From NCBI GenBank assembly GCA_964515905.1, contig CAZEWK010000035.1:25158-89157 (forward strand): a stretch of DNA of 64,000 nt. The letters run 5' to 3'. Under the pieces are notes generated by a model, which saw only the letters and a program-made list of their open reading frames with translations, ran no database searches and was not told where the DNA came from. Made by a program: the position numbers and the translations under genes. The stretch is from GCA-2712985 sp964515905 (GTDB taxonomy: Bacteria > Pseudomonadota > Alphaproteobacteria > UBA7887). Of the stretch, positions 17,984-27,999 are shown piece by piece (position 1 is the first letter of the stretch; every line of letters starts with the position of its first letter).

Positions 17984-19128
17984 TGGACAATTCAAATGAT
18001 TCTGGACAGGGTTTAAACCAACTACCGACAAACATTCTTGAATCTCTGCCAGTTGCTGTAATCGCTATCGATCATTCACTTCGAATTTGTTTAGTAAACA
18101 GCGTTACAGAGAATCTTCTTGGAATGAGCGATACATTTCTTTTACGTCAAAATTTACAGGAAATAGTTGGTGCTGATTCGGTACTTGTGTCTTTAGCAGT
18201 TCAAGTCCTCAAATATGGCCACAGTATAGCGGAATTTGGAATTACTCTCGATGGGCCCAAACTTAGCAAGAAAAAGGTTGATATACGAATTGCTCCTACT
18301 ACTGACGAATTAGATTACTTTGTCATCATTCTCCAAGAATGTTCAATGGCACGCCAGATGGATCTGCAGCTAGCTCGTGGACGAGCAGTTCGATCGGTCG
18401 CTAGTCTTGCTTCAGTCCTAGCCCATGAAATAAAAAATCCATTGTCAGGAATACGCGGGGCCGCTCAATTATTGGAGCAGTCCGTACCGGATCCCGATCG
18501 AGAGTTAACCCAGCTAATTTGTAATGAATCAGACCGGATTCGAGACCTTGTCGATCGTATGGATCTATTCTCTGATGATCGACCGCTCCAGCGAGAAAAA
18601 GTAAATATTCACGATGTATTAGAACACGTCAGGAAAGTGGCGAAATCTGGATTTGGTAAAAATATTACTTTTCAAGAGAACTATGATCCTTCTTTGCCTG
18701 CAGTATTTGGTAACCGAAACCAGCTTATACAGCTATTTTTAAATTTAGTAAAAAATGCCTCGGAGTCTATTAAGTCTTCAAATGGTACGGTTTTATTGGA
18801 AACAAGTTACAAACATAGAGTTCTAATATCAGTAGCTGGCAGTCGAGACCGTCTACAGTTGCCGATCGTCGTAATGATAAAGGACAACGGCAATGGTATC
18901 CCTGATGACTTAAAACAATCAATTTTTGAACCATTTGTGACCACAAAATCTAGGGGAACAGGTCTTGGATTGGCATTAGTAGCAAAAATTGTCGAAGATC
19001 ATGGTGGGCTAATTGAAGTTGAGAGCCATCCTGGTGAAACATCGTTCAAACTTTTTCTACCTGTCCACCCCGATGTTCGAAAATTTGGCCCAAACTTAGT
19101 AGAAATGGTTAGCACGGATGGCCACTAA
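17980..19128 (+). CDS. ntrB: Nitrogen regulation sensor histidine kinase NtrB
   Basis: Cytosolic kinase/phosphatase that sets NtrC phosphorylation in response to PII (382 residues). There are no membrane segments. A PAS domain occupies about residues 15-120. The H-box reads SVLAHEIKNPLSGIRGAAQLLEQ, and the ATPase domain shows LFLNLVKNASES (N box), VMIKDNGNGIPDD (G1), FEPFVTTKSRGTGLGLALV (F and G2) and a G3-like end. Its ATG overlaps the dusB stop and its 3' end overlaps ntrC by 11 bases, so dusB-ntrB-ntrC are translationally coupled. Confidence 0.96.
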   Translation: MMDNSNDSGQGLNQLPTNILESLPVAVIAIDHSLRICLVNSVTENLLGMSDTFLLRQNLQEIVGADSVLVSLAVQVLKYGHSIAEFGITLDGPKLSKKKVDIRIAPTTDELDYFVIILQECSMARQMDLQLARGRAVRSVASLASVLAHEIKNPLSGIRGAAQLLEQSVPDPDRELTQLICNESDRIRDLVDRMDLFSDDRPLQREKVNIHDVLEHVRKVAKSGFGKNITFQENYDPSLPAVFGNRNQLIQLFLNLVKNASESIKSSNGTVLLETSYKHRVLISVAGSRDRLQLPIVVMIKDNGNGIPDDLKQSIFEPFVTTKSRGTGLGLALVAKIVEDHGGLIEVESHPGETSFKLFLPVHPDVRKFGPNLVEMVSTDGH

Positions 19129-20569
19129 GATTTTGCTTGCGGACGACGATCGCTCTATTAGGACGGTGATTGTTCGAGCCCTTGGACAATTGGGACATCA
19201 TGTCCGCTCTACTTCAAACGCGGAGGACCTCTGGAACTGGATTAAAAAAGGTGAAGGTGATTTGGTCATTACAGACGTGGTGATGCCTGGGGAGGACGGT
19301 CTTGATCTAATATTAAAGATAAAAAAAATTCGCCCAAAACTTCCGGTGATCGTCATGAGCGCAAAAACTACTTTTCTTACTGCGATTAAGGCCAATCAAA
19401 GGGGTGCATACGAATACCTACCAAAGCCATTTGATTTAAATGATTTAATTAACGTGGTTGACCAAGCTATCGCAGCGTCAAAATTACCAAAATCAGATAA
19501 AGATTCTGTTTTCTTAGATGTTGAAGATAACCTACCACTAGTAGGACGCTCACCAGCAATGCAAGAGGTTTATAGGACGGTTGGACGATTAACCAATAAC
19601 GATCTAACGGTCCTCATTTCGGGTGAGTCGGGAACAGGTAAGGAATTATGTGCAAGAGCATTACATGACTATGGTAAACGAAAGAGCAAAGTTTTTGTTG
19701 CTGTGAATATGGCGGCAATCCCCCGTGATCTTATTGAAAGTGAATTATTTGGACATGAAAAGGGAGCATTCACCGGCGCTGTGTCCCGATCGGAAGGTCG
19801 TTTCCAACAAGCGAATGGTGGGACCCTTTTTCTGGACGAAATTGGTGATATGCCGATGGAGGCCCAGACACGACTTTTACGAGTCCTCCAAGAGGGAGAA
19901 TACACCTCTGTGGGAGGAAAAACGACGATAAGTACAGATGTTCGGATCATAGCAGCTACCCATCAGAATTTGCAGCAATTGGTTCGGGACGGTTTATTTC
20001 GTCAGGACTTATTTTATCGACTTAACGTCGTTCCATTAAGACTGCCACCATTGCGGGAGCGAGTTGAGGATATACCGCTACTACTACGCTATTTTTTCAA
20101 CGACGCAGTTGAGCAAGGGCTAATGCCAAAAAAAATCGACAAGTCCGCGGTAAGAACACTTGAGCAGTATAATTGGCCTGGAAACGTAAGAGAATTAGAA
20201 AATTTAGTGCGTCGTCTTTCAGCTATGTATTCGGAAGAAATCATTTCTAACGAGATACTACAAAAGGAATTGTCTGAAGAAATTGTGACATTAGCTAAAC
20301 ACAGCTCAAATTCAAAAGAAGGTCTTACCGTCTCAGTCGACAAACATCTGGAAAACTATTTTCTTGCTCATAAAGGCGGTCTACCTGCAACCGGTCTATA
20401 TGATAGAATAATTCAGGAGATAGAAAGGCCTTTAATTAGACGGACATTAATTGCCACTAAAGGGAACCAAATTAAAGCAGCTGAAGTATTAGGCATCAAT
20501 CGCAACACTTTACGGAAAAAAATTACACTTTTAAATATTGTCATCCCCCGGATCAGTAAAAAAGTTTAA
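19118..20569 (+). CDS. ntrC: Nitrogen regulation response regulator NtrC
   Basis: Sigma-54 activator (483 residues). The receiver domain has the acidic pocket DDD at 10-12, phospho-Asp at residue 53 (ITDVVMPGEDG), and the Lys in YLPKPFD. The AAA+ domain has Walker A GESGTGKE, the sigma-54 contact loop GAFTGA at residues 216-221, Walker B GGTLFLDEI with Asp240-Glu241, and RLNVVPLRLPPLRER with its arginine. The C-terminal Fis-type helix-turn-helix reads NQIKAAEVLGINRNTLRKKI. All motifs needed for sigma-54 activation are intact, in contrast with the two other NtrC-family proteins in this window. It probably controls nitrogen assimilation genes. Confidence 0.97.
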   Translation: MATKILLADDDRSIRTVIVRALGQLGHHVRSTSNAEDLWNWIKKGEGDLVITDVVMPGEDGLDLILKIKKIRPKLPVIVMSAKTTFLTAIKANQRGAYEYLPKPFDLNDLINVVDQAIAASKLPKSDKDSVFLDVEDNLPLVGRSPAMQEVYRTVGRLTNNDLTVLISGESGTGKELCARALHDYGKRKSKVFVAVNMAAIPRDLIESELFGHEKGAFTGAVSRSEGRFQQANGGTLFLDEIGDMPMEAQTRLLRVLQEGEYTSVGGKTTISTDVRIIAATHQNLQQLVRDGLFRQDLFYRLNVVPLRLPPLRERVEDIPLLLRYFFNDAVEQGLMPKKIDKSAVRTLEQYNWPGNVRELENLVRRLSAMYSEEIISNEILQKELSEEIVTLAKHSSNSKEGLTVSVDKHLENYFLAHKGGLPATGLYDRIIQEIERPLIRRTLIATKGNQIKAAEVLGINRNTLRKKITLLNIVIPRISKKV

Positions 20570-20575
20570 GAGAAT

Positions 20576-22831
20576 ATGGAAATAGAATCGCAAGGTTTAT
20601 CGGTTCACAAATTTAGTCGGCCGATCCGTTGGATCGAAAACTTAGTTGTTTCACGTAAATTCGCTATTTTTATTGTATTGGCGTCGTCGGTGTTTGGTCT
20701 CGCCACGTATGCGGCATTGACTGGGGCAATATCTCCCGAAGGAGCTGATCCTTTAACCATCTTAGTTTTGTTAAATGTAGACCTTGTCCTTTTATTAACT
20801 CTTACCGCTCTTGTTGCTTGGCGCTTAACTCGTTTGTGGATTGCTAGAAGGCAAGGGTCAATTGGATCGCGACTTCATTCTCGGATGGTAACATTATTTG
20901 GATTAGTAGCCGCAACACCGGCAGTTATTGTTGCTATCTTTTCTGTCGGATTTTTTAATTTTGGTCTAGAGGCCTGGTTCAACGATCAAGTCGGAACTGC
21001 TTTCGAAAGATCACGCGCGGTTGCAGTGGCGTATATCAAAGATCATCAGGAATTTATAAGAGCGGATGTTCTATCAATTGCGGCTGATATAAATAGAATT
21101 GATGCTAATCTGATAAAGGATTCAGAGAAATTTAATCAACTGCTTGATAATTTAGCGTCGGAACGATCCATAACTGAGGCAATTGTAATCAGGAGAGACG
21201 GAAAGGTACTTGCACGCACGAAACTTAGTTTTCTACTCACCTTTGATTCGATGTCAAATAATTTGATAGAACAAGCTGCTAGAGGTGGAGTTGTCGTACT
21301 GACAAGTCAAGATAGTGACCGTGTAAGAGCGATAAGCAGGATCGATAACATTCCAGGAACTTTTGTTTATATTGGCCGGTTTGTGGATCGCGACGTACTA
21401 GATCATTTGGAACGTGTCACTGTTGCTGTGAATGAATACGAGGCTTTAAAGTCAAAATCGACCACAATTCAAATTGTTTTTAGTCTTTTGTATATGATAG
21501 TTGCTCTACTCTTACTTTTTGCAGCAATTTGGGTTGGACTAATTTTTGCCAATCGTTTGGTAAAAGAAATTACTAATTTGGTTGTTGCCACGGAAAAGGT
21601 TAGAGATGGCGATTTAACAGCGCGTGTTGACGAGGGGCCCGAAGGTGATGAAATCGGATCACTCAGTCGAGCCTTCAACAGGATGACTAGCCAGCTGGCA
21701 AATCAAAGATCGGAGCTAATTAAAGCTAATCTGAAATTAGATGAACGCCGACGTTTCACAGAAACGGTTCTTTTTGGCGTTTCTTCTGGCGTTATTGGTC
21801 TTGATTCTAATGGTATTGTTTTCCTACCAAATCGATCAGCTCTTGACTTTTTAGAGGCGGACTTAAGTGAGTTAACTGGGAGACCAATTTCCTCTGTTCT
21901 CCCCGAATTAGAACATCTAATGATGGAACTTCATGATGCACGTAAATCAATGGTTCAAGATGAAGTTAAAATTATTAGAAAAGATCGTGCTCGAATTTTG
22001 TTAGTTCGTCTTACTTCCCAACAAGAAAACAATCAAAGACATGGCTATGTGATAACATTTGATGATATTACCGAACTTGTAACCGCCCAACGTGCTGCAG
22101 CATGGAGCGATGTTGCCCGGCGTATTGCCCATGAAATTAAGAACCCATTAACACCTATACAACTATCTGCGGAAAGGTTGAAAAGGAAATTCTCCGCTGA
22201 TATTTCCGTTGATCGGGAGATATTTTCTTCATGCATTAATACAATAGTAAGACAGGTTGGAAATATACGTGGAATGGTAGATGAATTTTCGATGTTTGCT
22301 CGAATGCCAGCACCGGTTAGAAATCAAGAAAATTTGAAGGAATTAATCAGCGGTGTAATCACGGTTCAAGAAATGGCACGTAGTGATGTTGAATTTTCTT
22401 TTGACACATCGATTGGCTTCATAGCGTTATATTGTGATGCTCGTCAAATTGATCAAGCTATAACTAATTTGGTTCAGAATGCTCTTAATGCGGTCGATAT
22501 ATCGGGTCGGAAGGAAAAGAAAATTGATGTTGTAATTTCGATTGATAATTATGGTGTATTGAGTATTTCGGTAAGAGACAATGGCTGTGGTTTACCAAGA
22601 GAAATGTTGGATCGATTGATGGAACCTTATGTTACTACTCGAGAGAAGGGGACAGGGCTAGGCCTTGCCATTGTAAAAAAGATCATGGAGGATCATGGTG
22701 GCATATTGGAACTAAAAGACCTACCAGAAATAGGTGCCTGTGTTACGCTGGTTTTCCCCGCGGACGCCGTATTAATCGGTGATCGTGAGGGCGTTCAGGT
22801 ATCTGTGTCACGGCAAGTGAGTAAGGGCTAG
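20576..22831 (+). CDS. ntrY: Nitrogen regulation sensor histidine kinase NtrY
   Basis: Membrane-bound kinase of 751 residues. Three membrane segments lie near the N-terminus (about 30-50, 60-85 and 100-125), with a fourth at about 300-325; a periplasmic sensor region of about 170 residues lies between the last two. HAMP follows (about 325-380), then a PAS domain (about 390-490). The H-box is ARRIAHEIKNPLTPIQLSAERL, and the ATPase domain has LVQNALNAV, VRDNGCGLP and PYVTTREKGTGLGLAIV. It is six bases after ntrC and eight before ntrX. NtrYX senses nitrogen or redox status in relatives and is coupled to NtrBC; the signal here is unknown. Confidence 0.95.
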   Translation: MEIESQGLSVHKFSRPIRWIENLVVSRKFAIFIVLASSVFGLATYAALTGAISPEGADPLTILVLLNVDLVLLLTLTALVAWRLTRLWIARRQGSIGSRLHSRMVTLFGLVAATPAVIVAIFSVGFFNFGLEAWFNDQVGTAFERSRAVAVAYIKDHQEFIRADVLSIAADINRIDANLIKDSEKFNQLLDNLASERSITEAIVIRRDGKVLARTKLSFLLTFDSMSNNLIEQAARGGVVVLTSQDSDRVRAISRIDNIPGTFVYIGRFVDRDVLDHLERVTVAVNEYEALKSKSTTIQIVFSLLYMIVALLLLFAAIWVGLIFANRLVKEITNLVVATEKVRDGDLTARVDEGPEGDEIGSLSRAFNRMTSQLANQRSELIKANLKLDERRRFTETVLFGVSSGVIGLDSNGIVFLPNRSALDFLEADLSELTGRPISSVLPELEHLMMELHDARKSMVQDEVKIIRKDRARILLVRLTSQQENNQRHGYVITFDDITELVTAQRAAAWSDVARRIAHEIKNPLTPIQLSAERLKRKFSADISVDREIFSSCINTIVRQVGNIRGMVDEFSMFARMPAPVRNQENLKELISGVITVQEMARSDVEFSFDTSIGFIALYCDARQIDQAITNLVQNALNAVDISGRKEKKIDVVISIDNYGVLSISVRDNGCGLPREMLDRLMEPYVTTREKGTGLGLAIVKKIMEDHGGILELKDLPEIGACVTLVFPADAVLIGDREGVQVSVSRQVSKG

Positions 22832-22838
22832 ATTAGAT

Positions 22839-24230
22839 ATGGCTAACGACATACTTATTGTCGATGATGAACGAGATATTCGCTCATTAATTTCTGGTAT
22901 ACTGAATGATCATGGGCTCGAGAGTAGGGAAGCATGGGATAATAAAAGTGTAAATGCGGAAATACAGCAAAGAGTACCAGGTTTGGTACTATTGGATATT
23001 TGGCTCAAAGATAGCAAACAAGACGGATTGCAAATTCTGGAATCATTGCAAAGAAATTACAAAAACTTACCAATTGTAATGATAAGTGGGCACGGGAATA
23101 TAGAGACAGCAGTTAAAGCAATACATCTTGGAGCGTACGATTTTATAGAAAAACCATTCGAAACTGACCGCTTGCTTCATATAGTAGAAAGGGCGCTTGA
23201 GTCAGAACGGCTAAAACGCGAAAATAAGGAGTTGCGGCTAAGAGCGGGAGGTACAATACACGTTGTAGGTCATTCAACTGCGATTGGAGAGGTCCGTCAA
23301 AAGATTGAAAGAGTAGCCCCTACGCATAGTCGAGTATTGATAGTTGGTCCTGCTGGGAGCGGTAAAGAAGTTATTGCAAGAATAATCCATCAGAAATCAA
23401 AACGATCCGGCGGTCCATTTGTGGTGCTGAATGCCGCGGCGATGATACCCGCCCATATGGAGAAAGAACTTTTTGGTATTGAAGGAGGTAATGAGGAAAA
23501 ATCACAAGAACTAAAAATAGGAATCTTAGAAGAAGCTCATGGTGGTACGCTGTTCATTGACCAGGTAGCTGATATGCCTCTTGAAACACAAGGGAAGATA
23601 TTAAGGGTTCTTCAGGATCAGAGTTTTTATCGTATGGGAGGGCGCCAAAAGGTTAAGGTAGATGTTAGAATTATAGCTGCTAGTAGTCGCGACTTATTGT
23701 ATGAGATTTCAGAAAAAAAATTCCGAGAAGACTTATATTACCGACTAAGTGTTGTTCCTATCAAAGTTCCTGCGCTTTGTGATAGAAGAGAAGATCTACC
23801 AGATTTGGTTGATTATTTTATGCAACAAGCCGCACATACTGTTGGTTTGCCTTCCCGTAAATTCTCCGAAGAAGCTATAGCGGTGATGCAAACTTGTGAC
23901 TGGCCAGGGAATGTGCGTCAGCTGCGTAATGTTGTAGAATGGGTATTAATAATGGCGCCAGGCGATAATGATACTCCGATCAGCTCAAATATGTTGCCCC
24001 CGGAGTTGATTCTATCAACACCGAGCACTTTAAGGCGGGATATATCTAATGACATAATGTCACTCCCATTGAGAAAAGCGCGAGAAATTTTCGAAAAGCA
24101 ATATCTCGAATCACAAATATTACGTTTTGGTAATAATGTTTCCCGAACAGCATCATTTGTGGGTATGGAAAGGTCGGCCTTGCACAGAAAATTAAAATCG
24201 CTAGGAATTTCAAGCATCGAGAAAAATTAA
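22839..24230 (+). CDS. ntrX: Nitrogen regulation response regulator NtrX (altered Walker B)
   Basis: NtrC-family regulator of 463 residues. Receiver domain: phospho-Asp at 53 (LLDIWLKD) and Lys in IEKPFET. AAA+ domain: Walker A GPAGSGKE at 170-177. As in other alphaproteobacterial NtrX proteins the GAFTGA loop is absent; ELFGIEGG is followed by a charged stretch. Walker B reads GGTLFIDQVADMP, with Gln242 where the catalytic Glu is expected. The C-terminal Fis-type helix-turn-helix (NNVSRTASFVGMERSALHRKL) is normal. Absence of GAFTGA argues against sigma-54 activation and fits a sigma-70-type DNA-binding regulator or repressor. The Gln change suggests loss of ATP hydrolysis. Confidence 0.94.
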   Translation: MANDILIVDDERDIRSLISGILNDHGLESREAWDNKSVNAEIQQRVPGLVLLDIWLKDSKQDGLQILESLQRNYKNLPIVMISGHGNIETAVKAIHLGAYDFIEKPFETDRLLHIVERALESERLKRENKELRLRAGGTIHVVGHSTAIGEVRQKIERVAPTHSRVLIVGPAGSGKEVIARIIHQKSKRSGGPFVVLNAAAMIPAHMEKELFGIEGGNEEKSQELKIGILEEAHGGTLFIDQVADMPLETQGKILRVLQDQSFYRMGGRQKVKVDVRIIAASSRDLLYEISEKKFREDLYYRLSVVPIKVPALCDRREDLPDLVDYFMQQAAHTVGLPSRKFSEEAIAVMQTCDWPGNVRQLRNVVEWVLIMAPGDNDTPISSNMLPPELILSTPSTLRRDISNDIMSLPLRKAREIFEKQYLESQILRFGNNVSRTASFVGMERSALHRKLKSLGISSIEKN

Positions 24231-24280
24231 ATGGTCTACTCTGTTTTGATGAAACATATTTTATAAACAGGGACAATCGT

Positions 24281-25657
24281 GTGAAAATAATAGTATGTGG
24301 CGCTGGTCAGGTAGGATTCGATATTGCACATCAATTATCGAGTGAAAGTAACGATGTGACAGTTATTGATCATGATCATGATCGACTGCGCAAAGTGAGT
24401 GACAGCCTAGACGTTCAGACCGTTTTAGGTTTTGCATCTTACCCTGATGTCCTTGAGCGTGCCGGGACAGAAAACGCTGATATGCTCATTGCCGTGACGT
24501 TGTCTGATGAAATCAATATGGTATCTTGTCAGGTTGCTCATACTCTCTTCGACGTGCCCACTAAAATAGCACGAGTTCGGCATAAAGCTTATTTGGAGCC
24601 TCGATGGCAGCATATTTTTAGTCGCGACCATATGCCTATTGACGTAATAATTTCTCCCGAAAATGAAGTAGTAGCTGCTATAGGTCGTTTACTTGATGCA
24701 CCTGGTGCCATCGATGTTATTGGTTTTTCAGACGGTAAAGTTAGTTTGGTGGGCATGCGTTTGAATCAAGATTGCCCTATTTTAAACACTCCTTTGCGGC
24801 AACTAACGGAACTATTTCCAGATTTAAGTATTACCATTGTATATATAGTTCGAAATGAACAACCTATTTTCCCAAAAGAAATGGATCAACTTCTTCTTGG
24901 GGATGAAGTCTATTTCGTCGTTGATAGCAAGCATATTAGTAGGGCCCGTACTATTTTTGGACATGAAGAGCAAACAGCTACACGAATGGTAATAATTGGT
25001 GGCGGCAACATCGGTTTTCAGTTAGCAATCAATCTTGAAGAAAGAGAGCCGCAAGTAAATGTAAAACTCATTGAATCAGATCAACAACAGGCAGAATTTG
25101 TTGCAGATCAGTTAAAAAGAACGGTTGTAATAGCTGGTGACGCGTTAGAGTCGGAAATTTTGGATGAGGCAAGTGTTGCAACGGCAGAGACAATCATTGC
25201 TGTAAGCGACGATGATGAAGTAAACGTCCTTGCATCAGTTCTTGCGAAGAAGAAAGGAGGTGGTCGTACAGTTACCTTAATTAATGAGACTACTTACGCA
25301 CCTTTAATTTCTTCACTTGGGATCGATACCGCTATTAGTCCCAGAGATATAACGGTATCCCGTATTTTAGCACATGTTCGTAGAGGACGAATTCATTCCG
25401 TCCATACCCTACAAGGTGGAGCAGCCGAAATAATTGAAGCGGATGCAGTAGAATCAGCCTCAGTCATTGGCTCTCCCTTGAAAGATGCTCGGTTGCCAAA
25501 AGGAGTGCTTATCGGCGCAATAGTGCGGGATGGTGTGGTTATAATACCGCGTGGGGAAACTGCTATAGAGAAAGGTGATAGAGTCATAATTTTCTGCCCA
25601 CACGATACCATCAGCAAAGTTGAAAAGCTCCTTTCTGTAGCGTTCGGATATTTTTAA
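24281..25657 (+). CDS. trkA: Trk potassium uptake regulatory protein TrkA
   Basis: Cytosolic NAD(H)-binding gating subunit of the Trk potassium transporter (458 residues). Two RCK units are present: a first Rossmann domain beginning KIIVCGAGQVGFDIA and a second at about residue 230 with MVIIGGGNIGFQLA, each followed by a TrkA_C domain (about 140-220 and 370-455). The GTG at 24281 is the start because it puts the first Rossmann strand at the N-terminus. It follows ntrX by 50 bases and is followed by trkH, its membrane partner, 26 bases later. TrkA next to ntrYX is a conserved alphaproteobacterial arrangement. Confidence 0.96.
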   Translation: MKIIVCGAGQVGFDIAHQLSSESNDVTVIDHDHDRLRKVSDSLDVQTVLGFASYPDVLERAGTENADMLIAVTLSDEINMVSCQVAHTLFDVPTKIARVRHKAYLEPRWQHIFSRDHMPIDVIISPENEVVAAIGRLLDAPGAIDVIGFSDGKVSLVGMRLNQDCPILNTPLRQLTELFPDLSITIVYIVRNEQPIFPKEMDQLLLGDEVYFVVDSKHISRARTIFGHEEQTATRMVIIGGGNIGFQLAINLEEREPQVNVKLIESDQQQAEFVADQLKRTVVIAGDALESEILDEASVATAETIIAVSDDDEVNVLASVLAKKKGGGRTVTLINETTYAPLISSLGIDTAISPRDITVSRILAHVRRGRIHSVHTLQGGAAEIIEADAVESASVIGSPLKDARLPKGVLIGAIVRDGVVIIPRGETAIEKGDRVIIFCPHDTISKVEKLLSVAFGYF

Positions 25658-25683
25658 GAACTTCTTAATTTCTTTATATTTCG

Positions 25684-27123
25684 ATGAATAGTGGATCAAT
25701 ATTTAAAGTTTTAGGTATTGCAATGATTGGGCTAGCTTTGGCTATGCTGCTGCCCCTACTGTTATCAATTTCTCAAAACGACGATATCTCTAGAAAATCC
25801 TTTTCCGCTGCGTTCTGTGTTTCGGCTTTTTTGGGAACGCTATTGGTCTTATCAACGCGTGGGCAACCCGCGATAACCAGCCGACGTGAGATAGTTGCTG
25901 CTGTCGCCGCTCTTGTCCTGATCACAACTGTAACAGGAAGTTTACCGTTATATTTTTCTGGGGAGGGTTGGAATTTTTTAGATTCGAATTTTGAGTCCTT
26001 ATCAGGTTTCACCACCACTGGAATAAGCATGAAAGCAGACCCTTCGACCTTAAGTGACAGTATATTGTTATGGAGGGCATTGCTTCAATGGATAGGAGGA
26101 TTTTCGAGTTTACTTCTAGTGATATGGGCTTTTCCTACGTTTGGTTTTGGTGGAATTTTCGTTCCTCAGCGCGACGCTGTAGAAACTATTGTCGCCGAGA
26201 GACAAGCATCATTCCAGCAATTAATACGTAATCTCTTACTAATATACAGCAGTCTAACCTTGTTCTGTATATGTATTCTTGTATCGCTGAATGTCCCAAC
26301 ATTGCAAGCTGTATGCTATTCGTTGAGCACTATATCCACAGGCGGATTCATTTTGGATCAAAATGGTCCTTTAACAAATTTTTCCATCCCCATCAAATTA
26401 ACACTATCTTTATTCATGATATTAGGTGCAATTAATTTTCTATTGCTTGGTAAAATTTTGACATCCACATGGAAACAGGTTTTTTTTGATAGTGAGATTA
26501 GAATTCTATTCGGTCTAATTTTGGTTGGAATAGTTTTGATACTGATTTCCTCAAACGTGAGCAAAGAAGAAAGGTCAGTAATTGATGGAATTTTTCTTCT
26601 TATTTCAATACTAACTACAACTGGATACCCTGTTGATACCTATACTATTCCAACGAATAGCTTTTTAATTCTAATATTATTAACTTTTGCATTTATTGGT
26701 GGTTCAAGTGGCTCGACGACTGGTGGACTCAAACTCATGCGGCTTACGTTATTATTTCAACAGGCGAGACGGGAATTGATAAAATTGATCCATCCTCACG
26801 CTGTAATACCAATTAAGTTTGGACTGCACCCTGTGAATAACTCCTTTGTACACTCTGTCTGGGTATTTTTTATTAGCTTTATTTCCGTCTTAGTTTTTAT
26901 CGTAATCGTCCTAAGCTTCTTTTCTGTTGACCTTATTTCGTCTATGACAATGGCTATTATTTCTCTCACAAACGGGGGACCGGCTTTAATGCATGGTCTA
27001 AATTTTGAGCTCACGGCACTCACACCACTCGCAAAACTTGTGCTTATGGCAGGAATGTTGCTAGGACGTTTAGAATTCTTAATTCTTCTAATTTTATTTA
27101 ATTTATCTTTTTGGAAACCCTAA
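25684..27123 (+). CDS. trkH: Trk-type potassium transporter, membrane subunit TrkH
   Basis: Potassium-translocating subunit (479 residues) with about ten to twelve hydrophobic segments. The four pore-loop filters of the SKT superfamily can all be found: SGFTTTGIS (about 102-110), STISTGGFI, TTTGYPVD and SLTNGGPAL, each preceded and followed by a membrane helix. WIGGFSSLLLV matches the conserved region after the first filter. GGSSGSTTGGLKLMR is a conserved cytoplasmic segment. Paired with trkA immediately upstream. The protein should pass K+ inward, gated by nucleotide binding to the TrkA ring. Confidence 0.95.
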   Translation: MNSGSIFKVLGIAMIGLALAMLLPLLLSISQNDDISRKSFSAAFCVSAFLGTLLVLSTRGQPAITSRREIVAAVAALVLITTVTGSLPLYFSGEGWNFLDSNFESLSGFTTTGISMKADPSTLSDSILLWRALLQWIGGFSSLLLVIWAFPTFGFGGIFVPQRDAVETIVAERQASFQQLIRNLLLIYSSLTLFCICILVSLNVPTLQAVCYSLSTISTGGFILDQNGPLTNFSIPIKLTLSLFMILGAINFLLLGKILTSTWKQVFFDSEIRILFGLILVGIVLILISSNVSKEERSVIDGIFLLISILTTTGYPVDTYTIPTNSFLILILLTFAFIGGSSGSTTGGLKLMRLTLLFQQARRELIKLIHPHAVIPIKFGLHPVNNSFVHSVWVFFISFISVLVFIVIVLSFFSVDLISSMTMAIISLTNGGPALMHGLNFELTALTPLAKLVLMAGMLLGRLEFLILLILFNLSFWKP

Positions 27124-27129
27124 AACAAA

Positions 27130-27999
27130 ATGTCCCGAATAGCGTACGTAAACGGCAGGTATATCAGACATAATATTGCCGCTCTCCACATCGAAGATAG
27201 AGCAACACAATTTTCTGATGGAGTCTACGAAGTATTTGCTGTGCACCGGGGTAAATTACTTGACGCTGAAATGCATTATGAAAGGCTCGAACGGTCTCTT
27301 AAAGAATTAAGAATGGACGTACCAATTTCACGGCGTTCGTTAAGTCTGGTGATAGAGAATCTTGTTTTTCGTAATCGGGTTGAGGAGGGAATTTGTTATT
27401 TACAAATATCTCGGGGTATTGCTCCACGAAATCATGCATTTCCTGTTAAAAACCGGCAATCTATAGTTTTGACAACTAGACGAAGCGATCCATCACCAGG
27501 CCAGGCGGGTAGAAATGGAGTAAAGGTGATAACCCTGCCAGACCAACGGTGGGGTAGACGTGATATTAAATCGGTATCGCTTCTCCCAAATATTCTTGCA
27601 AAAGAACAGGCTGTTAAGGAAGGAGCATTTGAAGCGTGGCTTATAAAAGAAAATGGCACCATTACTGAAGGAAGCCACTCAAATGCTTGGTTAATTAACT
27701 CGCTTGGCCAAATTATTACTCACCCGGCAAATCAGGAAATTTTAGATGGCATAACACGTAAACGAATCATCGAGATTATTTGTAGGGAAGGGATGGAAAT
27801 CGTAGAAAGCGGATTCAATGTAGATGAATTACCGGCGGCAAGAGAGACATTTCTAACTAGTACGAGTTCATTTGTTGTCCCCGTTACCCAAATTAACGAA
27901 ATAATGGTTTCGAATGGCGAACCTGGTCCCATTACAATGCGTATTCGGGACCTTTATTTACAATCGATTGACGAGTCCATCATCAGGATTAGCCCCTGA
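27130..27999 (+). CDS. dat: D-amino-acid transaminase (class IV aminotransferase)
   Basis: PLP enzyme of fold type IV, 289 residues. The probable Schiff-base Lys is residue 147 in WGRRDIKSVSLLPNILAK. VYVNG-like N-terminus, QFSDGVYEVFAVHRGKLLD, QISRGIAPRNHAFP and the EGSHSNAWLI and LTSTSSFVVPVTQI segments fit D-alanine transaminases rather than branched-chain enzymes. It would make D-glutamate or D-alanine for peptidoglycan. Six bases separate it from trkH, and relatives keep it next to hfq. A distinction from 4-amino-4-deoxychorismate lyase, which shares the fold, rests on these motifs and on context. Confidence 0.87.
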   Translation: MSRIAYVNGRYIRHNIAALHIEDRATQFSDGVYEVFAVHRGKLLDAEMHYERLERSLKELRMDVPISRRSLSLVIENLVFRNRVEEGICYLQISRGIAPRNHAFPVKNRQSIVLTTRRSDPSPGQAGRNGVKVITLPDQRWGRRDIKSVSLLPNILAKEQAVKEGAFEAWLIKENGTITEGSHSNAWLINSLGQIITHPANQEILDGITRKRIIEIICREGMEIVESGFNVDELPAARETFLTSTSSFVVPVTQINEIMVSNGEPGPITMRIRDLYLQSIDESIIRISP

